From NCBI GenBank assembly GCA_002298665.1, contig DBKW01000097.1, forward strand, positions 244-6,610: a stretch of DNA of 6,367 bases. Reading direction: 5' to 3'. The stretch comes from Verrucomicrobia bacterium UBA740 (lineage in GTDB: Bacteria > Verrucomicrobiota > Kiritimatiellia > RFP12 > UBA1067). Shown in pieces: positions 1 to 5,084 of this stretch; within the stretch, counting starts at the first letter, position 1; each line of letters begins with the position of its first letter. The notes beneath the pieces were generated by a model. The model saw only the letters and a list, made by a program, of their open reading frames with translations. It was not told the origin of the DNA and ran no database searches. The translations under genes and the position numbers were made by a program.

Positions 1-27
1 GGCGGGACGCGTCGCGGGCGTCCCGTC
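1..27. repeat. GC-rich stem-loop at the window edge
   Basis: Bases 3-10 (CGGGACGC) pair perfectly with 18-25 (GCGTCCCG) around a 7-base loop. The stem extends to 1-10/18-27 if one G-U pair is allowed. No T-tract follows on the + strand, so it is not a classical intrinsic terminator in that direction. On the - strand the sequence beyond it lies outside the window. It may be the remnant of a terminator, or simply a GC-rich hairpin at the end of an upstream transcript. Confidence 0.4.
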
Positions 28-166
28 CGTCCCGCAGCCCTCGCGATATGCGCTCTCTGCGTGAGCTAAACCGAGTCGCGTGGGAGAGGCAGACGGAGGG
101 CACGTTCGTCCTCTGGAGGCGAGCTGGAAAGACATGCGCGGACCGATCAAGGAACTATTCTGTTTT

Positions 167-206
167 GTTATGGACATGTAAAATTCATGCTTGACGGTTA
201 TGGATG
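167..206. repeat. Direct repeat GTTATGGA, possible regulator binding sites
   Basis: GTTATGGA occurs at 167-174 and again at 197-204, exactly 30 bp apart start to start, followed by CATG and TG respectively. Thirty bases is close to three helical turns, so both copies would face the same side of the DNA. The pair lies just upstream of a LysR-type gene, a place where such regulators often bind to control themselves. The repeat is seen; the operator role is inferred. Chance occurrence of an 8-mer pair this close is not excluded. Confidence 0.35.
175..189. promoter_or_regulatory. CATG-N7-CATG palindrome over a -10-like TAAAAT
   Basis: CATG at 175-178 and CATG at 186-189 form a 15-bp interrupted palindrome. 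Its centre contains TAAAAT (179-184), five of six matches to the sigma-70 -10 consensus. No good -35 lies at the right distance upstream, so if this is a promoter it would need an activator or be weak. A palindrome over a -10 is a common operator arrangement. The assignment is tentative. Confidence 0.3.
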
Positions 207-220
207 AAAAATGATAGACT
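191..220 (+). promoter_or_regulatory. Candidate sigma-70 promoter for the operon
   Basis: TTGACG (191-196, five of six matches to TTGACA) is followed after 18 bp by TAGACT (215-220, four of six matches to TATAAT). Transcription would start at about 226-228, essentially on the ATG at 227, giving a leaderless or nearly leaderless message for the regulator. That gene also lacks the strong Shine-Dalgarno seen before most of the others, which is at least consistent. The -10 is mediocre. Confidence 0.3.
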
Positions 221-226
221 AGAAGC

Positions 227-1165
227 ATGGAAATGAGGCAGATCAGATATTTCGCCACGATTGCCCGCGAAGGGACGATTTCGCGCGCGGCGCGGAAGCT
301 CGGCATCAGCCAGCCGGCGCTCTCGAAGCAACTTGGGGAACTGGAGGCGAGCCTGGGACAGACGCTTCTTGAACGCGGCGCGCGCACGGTAAAGTTGACC
401 GACAAGGGCGAAGTCTTCCGCAAGCGGGCGGAGGAGATCCTTTCGCTCGTGGACTGCACGGTGCGCGAGGTGTCGTGCGGCAAGTCCAAGCTTTCGGGGC
501 GCATCACCATCGGTGCGGCGGAGACGTTCGGCTTCGCGCTCGTCGCCTCCGCCCTGCGCGATCTCAACCGAAAGAATCCCGCCGTCTCGTTCCAGATCGT
601 CTCGGGGAACGGAGAGGATCTCGCGGAGCGCGTCCAGAAGGGGACGCTCGATCTGGCGGTGCTGATCGGTCCGGGGCGGCTCGACGGATGCGACACGCTG
701 TCGCTCGGCGTGTACCACTCGCTCGGGCTCGTTCTGCCCAAAGACGATCCGCTCGCGAAAAAGAAAGGCATCCAGCCGAAGGATCTGCCCGGGCGTCCTC
801 TTCTCATGCCGCGGCGGATGCGGATTTCCGCCGAGATAGCGGGCTGGGCGGGCTACGACTACGCGAAGCTGAACGTGGTCGGCACGTTCAACCTGCTCTA
901 CAACGCCGCGCACGCCGTGGCGGAGGGCGTGGGCGCGGCGGTTTCCATCGACGGACTTGTCCCTGAAATGCTGGCAAGGCGACTTGTGTTCCGGCCGTTC
1001 GCCCCCGAGATCTACAGCGAGGCCTATCTCGCGTGGAAGGACAATGCGGAACTCACGCCAGCCGCGGCAGAACTCGTGAGACTGCTGCGCGGGCGCGTAA
1101 AGGAGTGTGCGGACATCAATGACTTCACGAAACGGGAATCCAAAGGAAAGGAGAACGCAAAATGA
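227..1165 (+). CDS. LysR-family transcriptional regulator
   Basis: This 312-residue protein has the usual LysR length and layout. Residues 1-60 form the winged helix-turn-helix: the opening MRQIRYFATIAREGTISRAA, then LGISQPALSKQLGELE as the recognition helix region, and the LTDKG wing. Effector binding begins near residue 91 (GRITIGAAET) and runs to about 295. The protein would act in the cytoplasm as a tetrameric DNA-binding regulator sensing a small molecule. ATG 227 is the natural start because the family usually opens within a few residues of the MxLRQL-type motif; ATG 233 is possible. No strong ribosome binding site is visible, only AGAAG. It lies in the same direction as its likely targets and overlaps the next gene by four bases (ATGA), so regulator and flavodoxin are probably translationally coupled. 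LysR genes are more often divergent from their targets. The inducer cannot be read from the sequence. Confidence 0.95.
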   Translation: MEMRQIRYFATIAREGTISRAARKLGISQPALSKQLGELEASLGQTLLERGARTVKLTDKGEVFRKRAEEILSLVDCTVREVSCGKSKLSGRITIGAAETFGFALVASALRDLNRKNPAVSFQIVSGNGEDLAERVQKGTLDLAVLIGPGRLDGCDTLSLGVYHSLGLVLPKDDPLAKKKGIQPKDLPGRPLLMPRRMRISAEIAGWAGYDYAKLNVVGTFNLLYNAAHAVAEGVGAAVSIDGLVPEMLARRLVFRPFAPEIYSEAYLAWKDNAELTPAAAELVRLLRGRVKECADINDFTKRESKGKENAK

Positions 1166-1779
1166 ACAGAAGAGACTTCATCAAACAGTCGGCGACATTC
1201 GCCGCGGCAAGCGTCCTTTTGCCTGCCTGCGCCGAAAAGCCGTCCCAAACGAAAGGAGAAACCACCATGCCGGTCAAAGTGAAGAAAGGCAAGATCCTCA
1301 TCGTCTATTTCTCGCGCAGCGGCAACACGCGCTATGCCGCGGAGACGTTCGCCAAAGCGTGCGGGGGCGTGCGGCTGGCCGAGATCAAGCCGGTGAAGCC
1401 CTACGCGCCCGATTACGACGACTGCTGCGACGAGGCCAAGCCCGAGTGCCGCGCGGGGACGCTGCGTCCGATCCGGAAGATCGAGGGGCTGGACGTCGCC
1501 GCGTACGACGTCGTGCTCGTGGGCACGCCCAACTGGTGGGGGACGATCGCGCCGCCCGTGCGCACGTGGGTGAGCGAAAACGCCGCGGCGCTGAAGACGA
1601 AGACGGTCGGACTCTTCCAGACGCACGGCGGGGGCGGACTGCAGAACTGCGGACGCGATTTCGCCGCGCTCGTCGAGGGCGCGCACATCCTCCCGCCCAA
1701 GGCGTTCCTGGGCGCGACGATCAAGCTGGGAATCGGCCTCAAGGGCTACATCGCCGACCGCCTGGCGGTCGAAGAGTAA
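1162..1779 (+). CDS. Flavodoxin with Tat/lipoprotein-type signal
   Basis: The protein has 205 residues. Its N-terminus carries a twin-arginine-like motif (NRRDFIK, residues 2-8), a hydrophobic stretch (10-20) and a lipobox ending at Cys23 (LLPAC), so it is probably exported and lipid-anchored. After a polar linker the flavodoxin fold starts at about residue 44. SRSGNTR (51-57) is the FMN-phosphate loop, GTPNWWGTIAPPVRTW (121-136) is the second flavin-contacting loop, and THGGGG (154-159) is the third. Flavodoxins carry one or two electrons on FMN; the WWGT form is typical of the flavodoxin-4/NAD(P)H-oxidoreductase-like subgroup. The start overlaps the regulator's stop and is served by AAAGGAAAGGAG at 1142-1153. 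A second well-placed start at 1267 (Met36) would give a signal-free form. The extra cysteines 67, 88, 89, 96 and 163 are unusual in number but their role is unknown. The partner in electron transfer is not shown; the membrane polyferredoxin downstream is a candidate. Confidence 0.9.
   Translation: MNRRDFIKQSATFAAASVLLPACAEKPSQTKGETTMPVKVKKGKILIVYFSRSGNTRYAAETFAKACGGVRLAEIKPVKPYAPDYDDCCDEAKPECRAGTLRPIRKIEGLDVAAYDVVLVGTPNWWGTIAPPVRTWVSENAAALKTKTVGLFQTHGGGGLQNCGRDFAALVEGAHILPPKAFLGATIKLGIGLKGYIADRLAVEE
1253..1269 (+). promoter_or_regulatory. Internal ribosome binding site and start inside the flavodoxin gene
   Basis: AAGGAG at 1253-1258 lies eight bases before an in-frame ATG at 1267. Starting here makes a 170-residue protein that lacks the export signal and lipobox and begins MPVKVKKGKILIVYFSRS, a normal cytoplasmic flavodoxin N-terminus. 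The match and spacing are as good as those of the real gene starts in this operon. Use of the site is inferred. Confidence 0.5.
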
Positions 1780-1814
1780 GTTTTTAAGACAGGATTAACA
1801 GGATTGACAGGATT
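1780..1814 (+). repeat. Left inverted arm with three ACAGGATT units
   Basis: GTTTTTAAG is followed by ACAGGATT at 1789-1796, 1798-1805 and 1807-1814, separated by single bases A and G. The arm is the inverse of 2208-2241, differing by one extra A near its outer end and by the two spacer bases. The TTG at 1804-1806 inside it is in frame with the enclosed gene. Confidence 0.85.
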
Positions 1815-1830
1815 CGAAAGCCCGAAAACA

Positions 1831-2217
1831 ATGGAAATGAGTCAACTGACACGTACCGTCATTGGATTGGCGATGAAGGTTCACCGCCATTTCGGTGCGG
1901 GGTATCTGGAAGAAGTTTACAAGAACGCCTTGTCCGTTGAATTGGAGCGTCTCGGACTTCATTCAGAAAAAGAAGTTGCAATTCGGGTTGACTATGAAGG
2001 TGTTTGCGTTGGAAACTATGTCGCCGATATCATTGTGGAGCATCAACTGATCCCAGAGTCGAAGGCCGTTTCTACTCTTGTTCCGCGTCATGAGATGCAA
2101 CTGGTGAATTATCTTGCGGCAACGGGAATCGATGACGGATTGCTAATCAACTTCGGCAGCGACTCGCTTCAATTCAAGCACAAATATCGTTGTTATCACA
2201 AGCCCGCAATCCTGTGA
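1831..2217 (+). CDS. GxxExxY family protein, PD-(D/E)XK nuclease-like
   Basis: The protein has 128 residues from the ATG at 1831. The name-giving motif is at 24-30 (GYLEEVY), preceded by the helix VIGLAMKVHRHFGA. Asp66 in YVADIIVE, then Glu76 and Lys78 in LIPESKAV, fit the D...ExK catalytic core of the PD-(D/E)XK nuclease superfamily, to which this family has been linked by fold. Its cellular role is not established. It is complete and in frame, so it is probably functional rather than decaying. Start choice is uncertain: TTG 1804 lies within the left repeat and would add nine residues, and ATG 1837 is also possible; none has a good ribosome binding site. The stop TGA (2215-2217) lies inside the right repeat. 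Base composition is clearly AT-richer than its neighbours. It has no evident functional tie to the redox genes and looks like a passenger. Confidence 0.88.
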   Translation: MEMSQLTRTVIGLAMKVHRHFGAGYLEEVYKNALSVELERLGLHSEKEVAIRVDYEGVCVGNYVADIIVEHQLIPESKAVSTLVPRHEMQLVNYLAATGIDDGLLINFGSDSLQFKHKYRCYHKPAIL

Positions 2218-2241
2218 ATCCTGTAAATCCTGTCTAAAAAC
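2208..2241 (-). repeat. Right inverted arm with three AATCCTGT units
   Basis: AATCCTGT occurs at 2208-2215, 2217-2224 and 2226-2233, spaced by G and A, and is followed by CTAAAAAC. Read on the opposite strand it matches the left arm (1780-1814). It contains the stop codon of the enclosed gene. In RNA the two arms could pair as three 8-bp helices interrupted by single mismatches (A-A and G-G), because the spacer bases are mirrored rather than complementary. Confidence 0.85.
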
Positions 2242-2256
2242 AACGAAAGGCATGAC

Positions 2257-3261
2257 ATGAAAAGACTTCTTTTTACAATCACACTGCTCATCGGAGGAAC
2301 GGTCATGGCACTGACGGAAAAGGAACGGACGCTCTGCGACGTCGCGGCCTGCACGGCGCGCGGCGATTTGAGGAGACTCGAAGGTGCGTGTGCAATGGCG
2401 TACGGGGCCGGATGGACGACGAAGGAACTGAAGGACGCCGCGACGCAGCTCTACGCCTACTGCGGATTCCCGAGGGCGCTCAACGCGCTCGGCGTTCTCT
2501 ACAAGGTCGCACCTGGCGCGGACAAGGGGAAGGCGGACTACAATCCGTCGCGTCCCGACGGCGATTCGCTCGCGCGCGGCACGGCGAACCAGACGAAGCT
2601 CTGCGGACACGAGGTGACGGGGCCGTTCTTCGACTGGTGTCCCGCGATCGGCGACTATCTGCGTGCGCATCTCTTCGGCGATATCTTCGGACGCGATGCG
2701 CTCGACTGGCGGACGCGCGAAATCGTGACGGTCGCCGCGCTTGCGGCGATCGGGAACGTGAAGCCGCAGCTTGGCGCGCACATTGGCATCGCGAAGCACA
2801 ACGGCGTGACGGACGCGGAAATCGCGGAGATCCTCGCGGTCGTCTGCACGGAGGACACGGTGAGTCCCTTCCGGGCGGGGACGCCCAATACGCGCTACCG
2901 GCAGTACTTCAGCGGACGCTCCTGGCTCGCCGCGCTCACGAAGAACGAGAAGGAGACGGGCGTGCCGATCCACAACGTCACGTTCGAGCCGGGTTGCCGC
3001 AACAACTGGCATGCGCACACAGGCGGACAGATTCTCGTCTGCGTCGGCGGCGAGGGCTGGTATCAGGCGCGCGGCGAAAAGGCCGTGAAGATGGTGCCGG
3101 GCTCGGTCGTCGAGATTCCGGCGAACGTCGAGCACTGGCATGGCGCGGGACCGAAGACATGGTTCAGCCACCTCGCCGTCGAATGCCATCCCGACACGAA
3201 CAAGAACACGTGGCTCGAACCCGTCTCCGACGCGGACTACGCCGAGGCGACGAAGGACTGA
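2257..3261 (+). CDS. Exported carboxymuconolactone decarboxylase-like/cupin fusion
   Basis: The protein has 334 residues. A Sec-type signal peptide spans 1-18 (MKRLLF, a hydrophobic core, then VMA as the cleavage site). Two CMD/AhpD-like helical repeats follow: about 22-90 (YAYCGFPRALNALGV) and 148-215 (DWRTREIVTVAALAAIGN, then LGAHIGIAKHNG). The second lacks the CxxC of AhpD, having VKPQ instead, so a thiol peroxidase role is unlikely. A cupin occupies about 235-310. Motif one is G246...H252-A-H254...Q258...G265, with Gln where Glu is usual; motif two is PGSVVEIPANVEHWHG with His293. These histidines probably bind a metal. CMD domains decarboxylate or isomerise ring-derived lactones in aromatic catabolism, but many family members have unknown reactions and no substrate can be named here. 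The start at 2257 is served by GAAAGG six bases upstream. An internal ribosome binding site and ATG at 2305 could yield a cytoplasmic form. Confidence 0.9.
   Translation: MKRLLFTITLLIGGTVMALTEKERTLCDVAACTARGDLRRLEGACAMAYGAGWTTKELKDAATQLYAYCGFPRALNALGVLYKVAPGADKGKADYNPSRPDGDSLARGTANQTKLCGHEVTGPFFDWCPAIGDYLRAHLFGDIFGRDALDWRTREIVTVAALAAIGNVKPQLGAHIGIAKHNGVTDAEIAEILAVVCTEDTVSPFRAGTPNTRYRQYFSGRSWLAALTKNEKETGVPIHNVTFEPGCRNNWHAHTGGQILVCVGGEGWYQARGEKAVKMVPGSVVEIPANVEHWHGAGPKTWFSHLAVECHPDTNKNTWLEPVSDADYAEATKD
2293..2307 (+). promoter_or_regulatory. Internal ribosome binding site and start at the signal peptide boundary
   Basis: GGAGG at 2293-2297 lies seven bases before an in-frame ATG at 2305 (Met17). 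Met17 is the residue just before the -1 Ala of the predicted cleavage site, so initiation here would remove the signal peptide and little else (MALTEKERT). The sequence is a better Shine-Dalgarno match than the one serving the annotated start. The codons involved (Ile-Gly-Gly-Thr) also fit a signal peptide, so chance is possible. Confidence 0.45.
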
Positions 3262-3273
3262 GACTGCGCGCAC

Positions 3274-3286
3274 AGGAGGAGAAACG
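3274..3286 (+). promoter_or_regulatory. Ribosome binding site that fixes the aldo/keto reductase start
   Basis: AGGAGGA at 3274-3280 stands six bases before ATG 3287. The reading frame is open further upstream to 3140, but that extension overlaps the preceding gene, is arginine- and threonine-rich shadow sequence, and has no family similarity. The start is therefore 3287. Confidence 0.85.
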
Positions 3287-4540
3287 ATGACCTCGCACTA
3301 TGCAATGGACGGGAAGAAGGTTTCGCTTCTGGGCTACGGGGCGATGCGCATGGCGACGGTCGACGGCAAGCATGCGACGAGCTGGGCGCAGGGGTACTCC
3401 GCTTCGGCGATCGACCAGGATCTTCTGAACCGCCAGATCAAGATGCTCCTGGAGGGCGGCGTCAACTATTTCGACACGTCGCCCGCCTATTGCCGTGGCG
3501 AATCGGAGTCCGCGCTGGGCAAGGCCCTGAAGGCGAGCGGCTACGACCGCAAGGACTATGTCCTCGCGACCAAACTCTCGAACTTCGCCCCGCGGCAGTA
3601 TCCGCTCGCGGCATGCAAGAAGAAGTTCGCCGACTCGCTCAAGTTCCTGCAGACGGACTACATCGACAACTACCTTCTGCATTCCATCGGCAACGGCAAG
3701 GACTTCTCGACGTTTTCGAAGCGCTATCTGGAGAACGGCGCCTTGGACTGGTGCGCCGACCTGCGCGCGCAGGGGAAGATCCGCCATCTCGGGTTTTCCT
3801 ACCACGGCGACCCGAAGGCGTTCGAGTGGTGCCTCGCGCATCACGACACATACAAGTGGGATTTCGCTCAGATCCAGATGAACTACGTCGACTGGCGGCA
3901 TGCGAAGGAGGTGAATGCGCGCAACCTCGACGCCGAATACCTGTACCGGACACTGGCGAAGCTGGGCATCCCCGTCGTCATCATGGAACCGCTCCTGGGC
4001 GGACGCCTCGCGCGCTACAACTACGCGCTGGCGCACGAGCTGACGCCGCTCGACCCGGAGGCGACGCTCGCGAAGTGGGCGTTCCGCTTCTGCGGCAGTT
4101 TCCCGAAGGTCCTGACCGTCCTCTCGGGCATGACGCGGACGGAGCACATCGAGGAGAACCTCGCGACATTCTCCCCGCTCAAGCCGTGCAGCGAAAAGGA
4201 ATTCGCCGCGCTCGAACGCGCCGCACGGCGCATGCTTTCGTTGAACACGATACCCTGCAACAGCTGCAACTACTGCATGCCGTGTCCGTACGGACTGGAC
4301 ATCGTGGCCATCCTGCAGTTCCGCAACAACTTCCTCGTCGCGCAGACGAAACCTTCCGCGAAGGACGTCCTGAAGGCGTACCGCAAGGCCATCCCCGAGG
4401 AACTGCGCCGCGCGGACCACTGCACGGGGTGTGGACGCTGTTCGCCGCACTGTCCGCAGTCCATCGACATTCCGCGCGAAATCGCCGCGATCGACGAATG
4501 GATCGATTTGCTCGAAGACGATGTGGTCGCGAAGGGATGA
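3287..4540 (+). CDS. Aldo/keto reductase with C-terminal two-[4Fe-4S] domain
   Basis: The protein has 417 residues and no signal, so it is cytoplasmic. Residues 10-300 form the aldo/keto reductase barrel with the full catalytic tetrad: Asp63 and Tyr68 (YFDTSPAY), Lys96 (LATKLSN) and His132 (NYLLHS). The family reduces aldehydes and ketones with NAD(P)H. A ferredoxin-like tail follows. Cys324, 327, 330 and 333 (CNSCNYCMPCP) and Cys379, 382, 385 and 389 (CTGCGRCSPHCP) supply ligands for two [4Fe-4S] clusters. This architecture is a recognised subfamily in anaerobes whose substrate and electron partner are mostly unknown. The clusters suggest exchange with ferredoxin or a flavoprotein as well as a nicotinamide, perhaps the neighbouring flavodoxin or membrane polyferredoxin. 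The gene lies 25 bases after the CMD-cupin stop and 36 before the next start, so it is in the same operon. Confidence 0.95.
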   Translation: MTSHYAMDGKKVSLLGYGAMRMATVDGKHATSWAQGYSASAIDQDLLNRQIKMLLEGGVNYFDTSPAYCRGESESALGKALKASGYDRKDYVLATKLSNFAPRQYPLAACKKKFADSLKFLQTDYIDNYLLHSIGNGKDFSTFSKRYLENGALDWCADLRAQGKIRHLGFSYHGDPKAFEWCLAHHDTYKWDFAQIQMNYVDWRHAKEVNARNLDAEYLYRTLAKLGIPVVIMEPLLGGRLARYNYALAHELTPLDPEATLAKWAFRFCGSFPKVLTVLSGMTRTEHIEENLATFSPLKPCSEKEFAALERAARRMLSLNTIPCNSCNYCMPCPYGLDIVAILQFRNNFLVAQTKPSAKDVLKAYRKAIPEELRRADHCTGCGRCSPHCPQSIDIPREIAAIDEWIDLLEDDVVAKG

Positions 4541-4576
4541 GCGTTCGGCTGAACGGAACACGAAAGGAGAAAAACG

Positions 4577-5056
4577 ATGAACTTCAGAGAGATGAGACGC
4601 GCGAAGCAGGCTCTCGCCCGGGAAGAAAGCCTGGCGGTTCTGAAATCCGCAAAACGCGGCGTGCTGTCCATGACGGGCGACGGGGGGTATCCCTACGGCA
4701 TCTACATGAATCCCTTGTACAACGAGGAGGATGGAAAGATCTATTTCCACGGTTCGCGCGTCGGACACAAGATCGAATCGCTGAAAAGGGATCCCCGGGC
4801 GTCGTTCACCGTGATCGACGGGGGCGTGAAGGACGAGGGGGGATGGGCCTACACATTCCGGAGCGTCGTCGTTTTCGGGCATGTGGAGTTCGTAGAGGAC
4901 CCGGAAGCGGCCATTCGCATCTGCCGCGCCCTCGCGCAGCGTTTTAATCCGAATGCGGCGGACATAGAAGATGAAATCCGCCGCGGAGGGGCGTTCGTCC
5001 AAGTGTTCGCCTTGGTCCCCGAACACATGACGGGCAAGCGCGTGCACGAAGCCTAG
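4577..5056 (+). CDS. Pyridoxamine 5'-phosphate oxidase-like flavin-binding protein
   Basis: The protein has 159 residues, and its length and pattern are typical of the NimA-like branch of the split-barrel flavin-binding superfamily. It opens MNFREMRRAKQALAREES; a beta strand GVLSM (28-32) follows, then the GYPYGIYMNPLYN segment (37-49), IYFHGSRVGHKIESL (55-69), the usual FMN/phosphate contact region, and a C-terminal TGKRVHEA. Such proteins bind FMN or sometimes haem or F420 and reduce small substrates such as nitro compounds; true pyridoxamine phosphate oxidase activity is unlikely. No signal peptide is seen. AAAGGAG (4563-4569) lies seven bases before ATG 4577. It sits between two iron-sulfur electron-transfer genes in the same operon, which fits a role as a flavin reductase in the same pathway. 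The substrate is not known. Confidence 0.88.
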   Translation: MNFREMRRAKQALAREESLAVLKSAKRGVLSMTGDGGYPYGIYMNPLYNEEDGKIYFHGSRVGHKIESLKRDPRASFTVIDGGVKDEGGWAYTFRSVVVFGHVEFVEDPEAAIRICRALAQRFNPNAADIEDEIRRGGAFVQVFALVPEHMTGKRVHEA

Positions 5057-5084
5057 CGGAGAGCATGGGAAAGGAGACAATGGC

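Larger units (their letters stand above)
1..226. other. Gene-free leader region upstream of the regulator gene
   Basis: I see no convincing gene here. The three forward frames are closed by stops at about 62, 67 and 195, and the longest peptide looks like nothing I recognise. The left 130 bases are GC-rich, with a stem-loop at the very edge. From about 145 the sequence turns AT-rich and contains promoter-like and repeated elements, listed separately. It most likely ends whatever lies to the left and carries the control region of the operon starting at 227. Confidence 0.6.
1780..2241 (+). mobile_element. Inverted-repeat-bounded cassette carrying a GxxExxY gene
   Basis: Two inverted arms, each with three ACAGGATT units at a 9-base period, enclose one small gene with almost no spare sequence. 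The interior is about 45% G+C (54 of 120 bases in 1921-2040), against roughly 70% on both sides. The left arm begins on the base after the flavodoxin stop. Removing 1780-2241 would leave only 15-17 bases between that stop and the next start, a normal operon spacing with its ribosome binding site intact. There is no transposase and no clear target duplication, so the mobilising mechanism is unknown. I recall similar ACAGGATT-type arrays beside GxxExxY genes in other genomes, but cannot check this here. Confidence 0.65.

Noticed and set aside
1..196. A small + strand frame ending at about 197 (with an ATG at 48)
   Set aside because: It has no ribosome binding site, basic low-information composition, and runs through the promoter-like region.
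1804..1832. A promoter inside the left arm: TTGACA (1804-1809) with AACAAT 17 bases on
   Set aside because: The -35 is perfect, but it is created by the repeat unit itself and the -10 would overlap the ATG at 1831, so only ATG 1837 or a later start could use it. Too weak to list as a feature.
227..1841. Shared ATGGAAATGAG at the starts of the LysR and GxxExxY genes
   Set aside because: The identity is only 11 bases, both encode a plain MEM start, and nothing around them matches. Most likely coincidence.
2208..2241. Right arm as an intrinsic terminator or CRISPR-like array
   Set aside because: The arm has no internal hairpin with a T-tract, and the units are 8 bases with single-base spacers, far too short for CRISPR repeats and spacers.
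3140..3286. N-terminal extension of the aldo/keto reductase to 3140
   Set aside because: It overlaps the preceding gene by over 120 bases, has no family similarity, and the AGGAGGA before 3287 marks the real start.
3490..4947. A 485-codon + strand frame overlapping the aldo/keto reductase and the flavoprotein
   Set aside because: It runs across two genes in another frame, with arginine- and glycine-rich shadow composition and no ribosome binding site.
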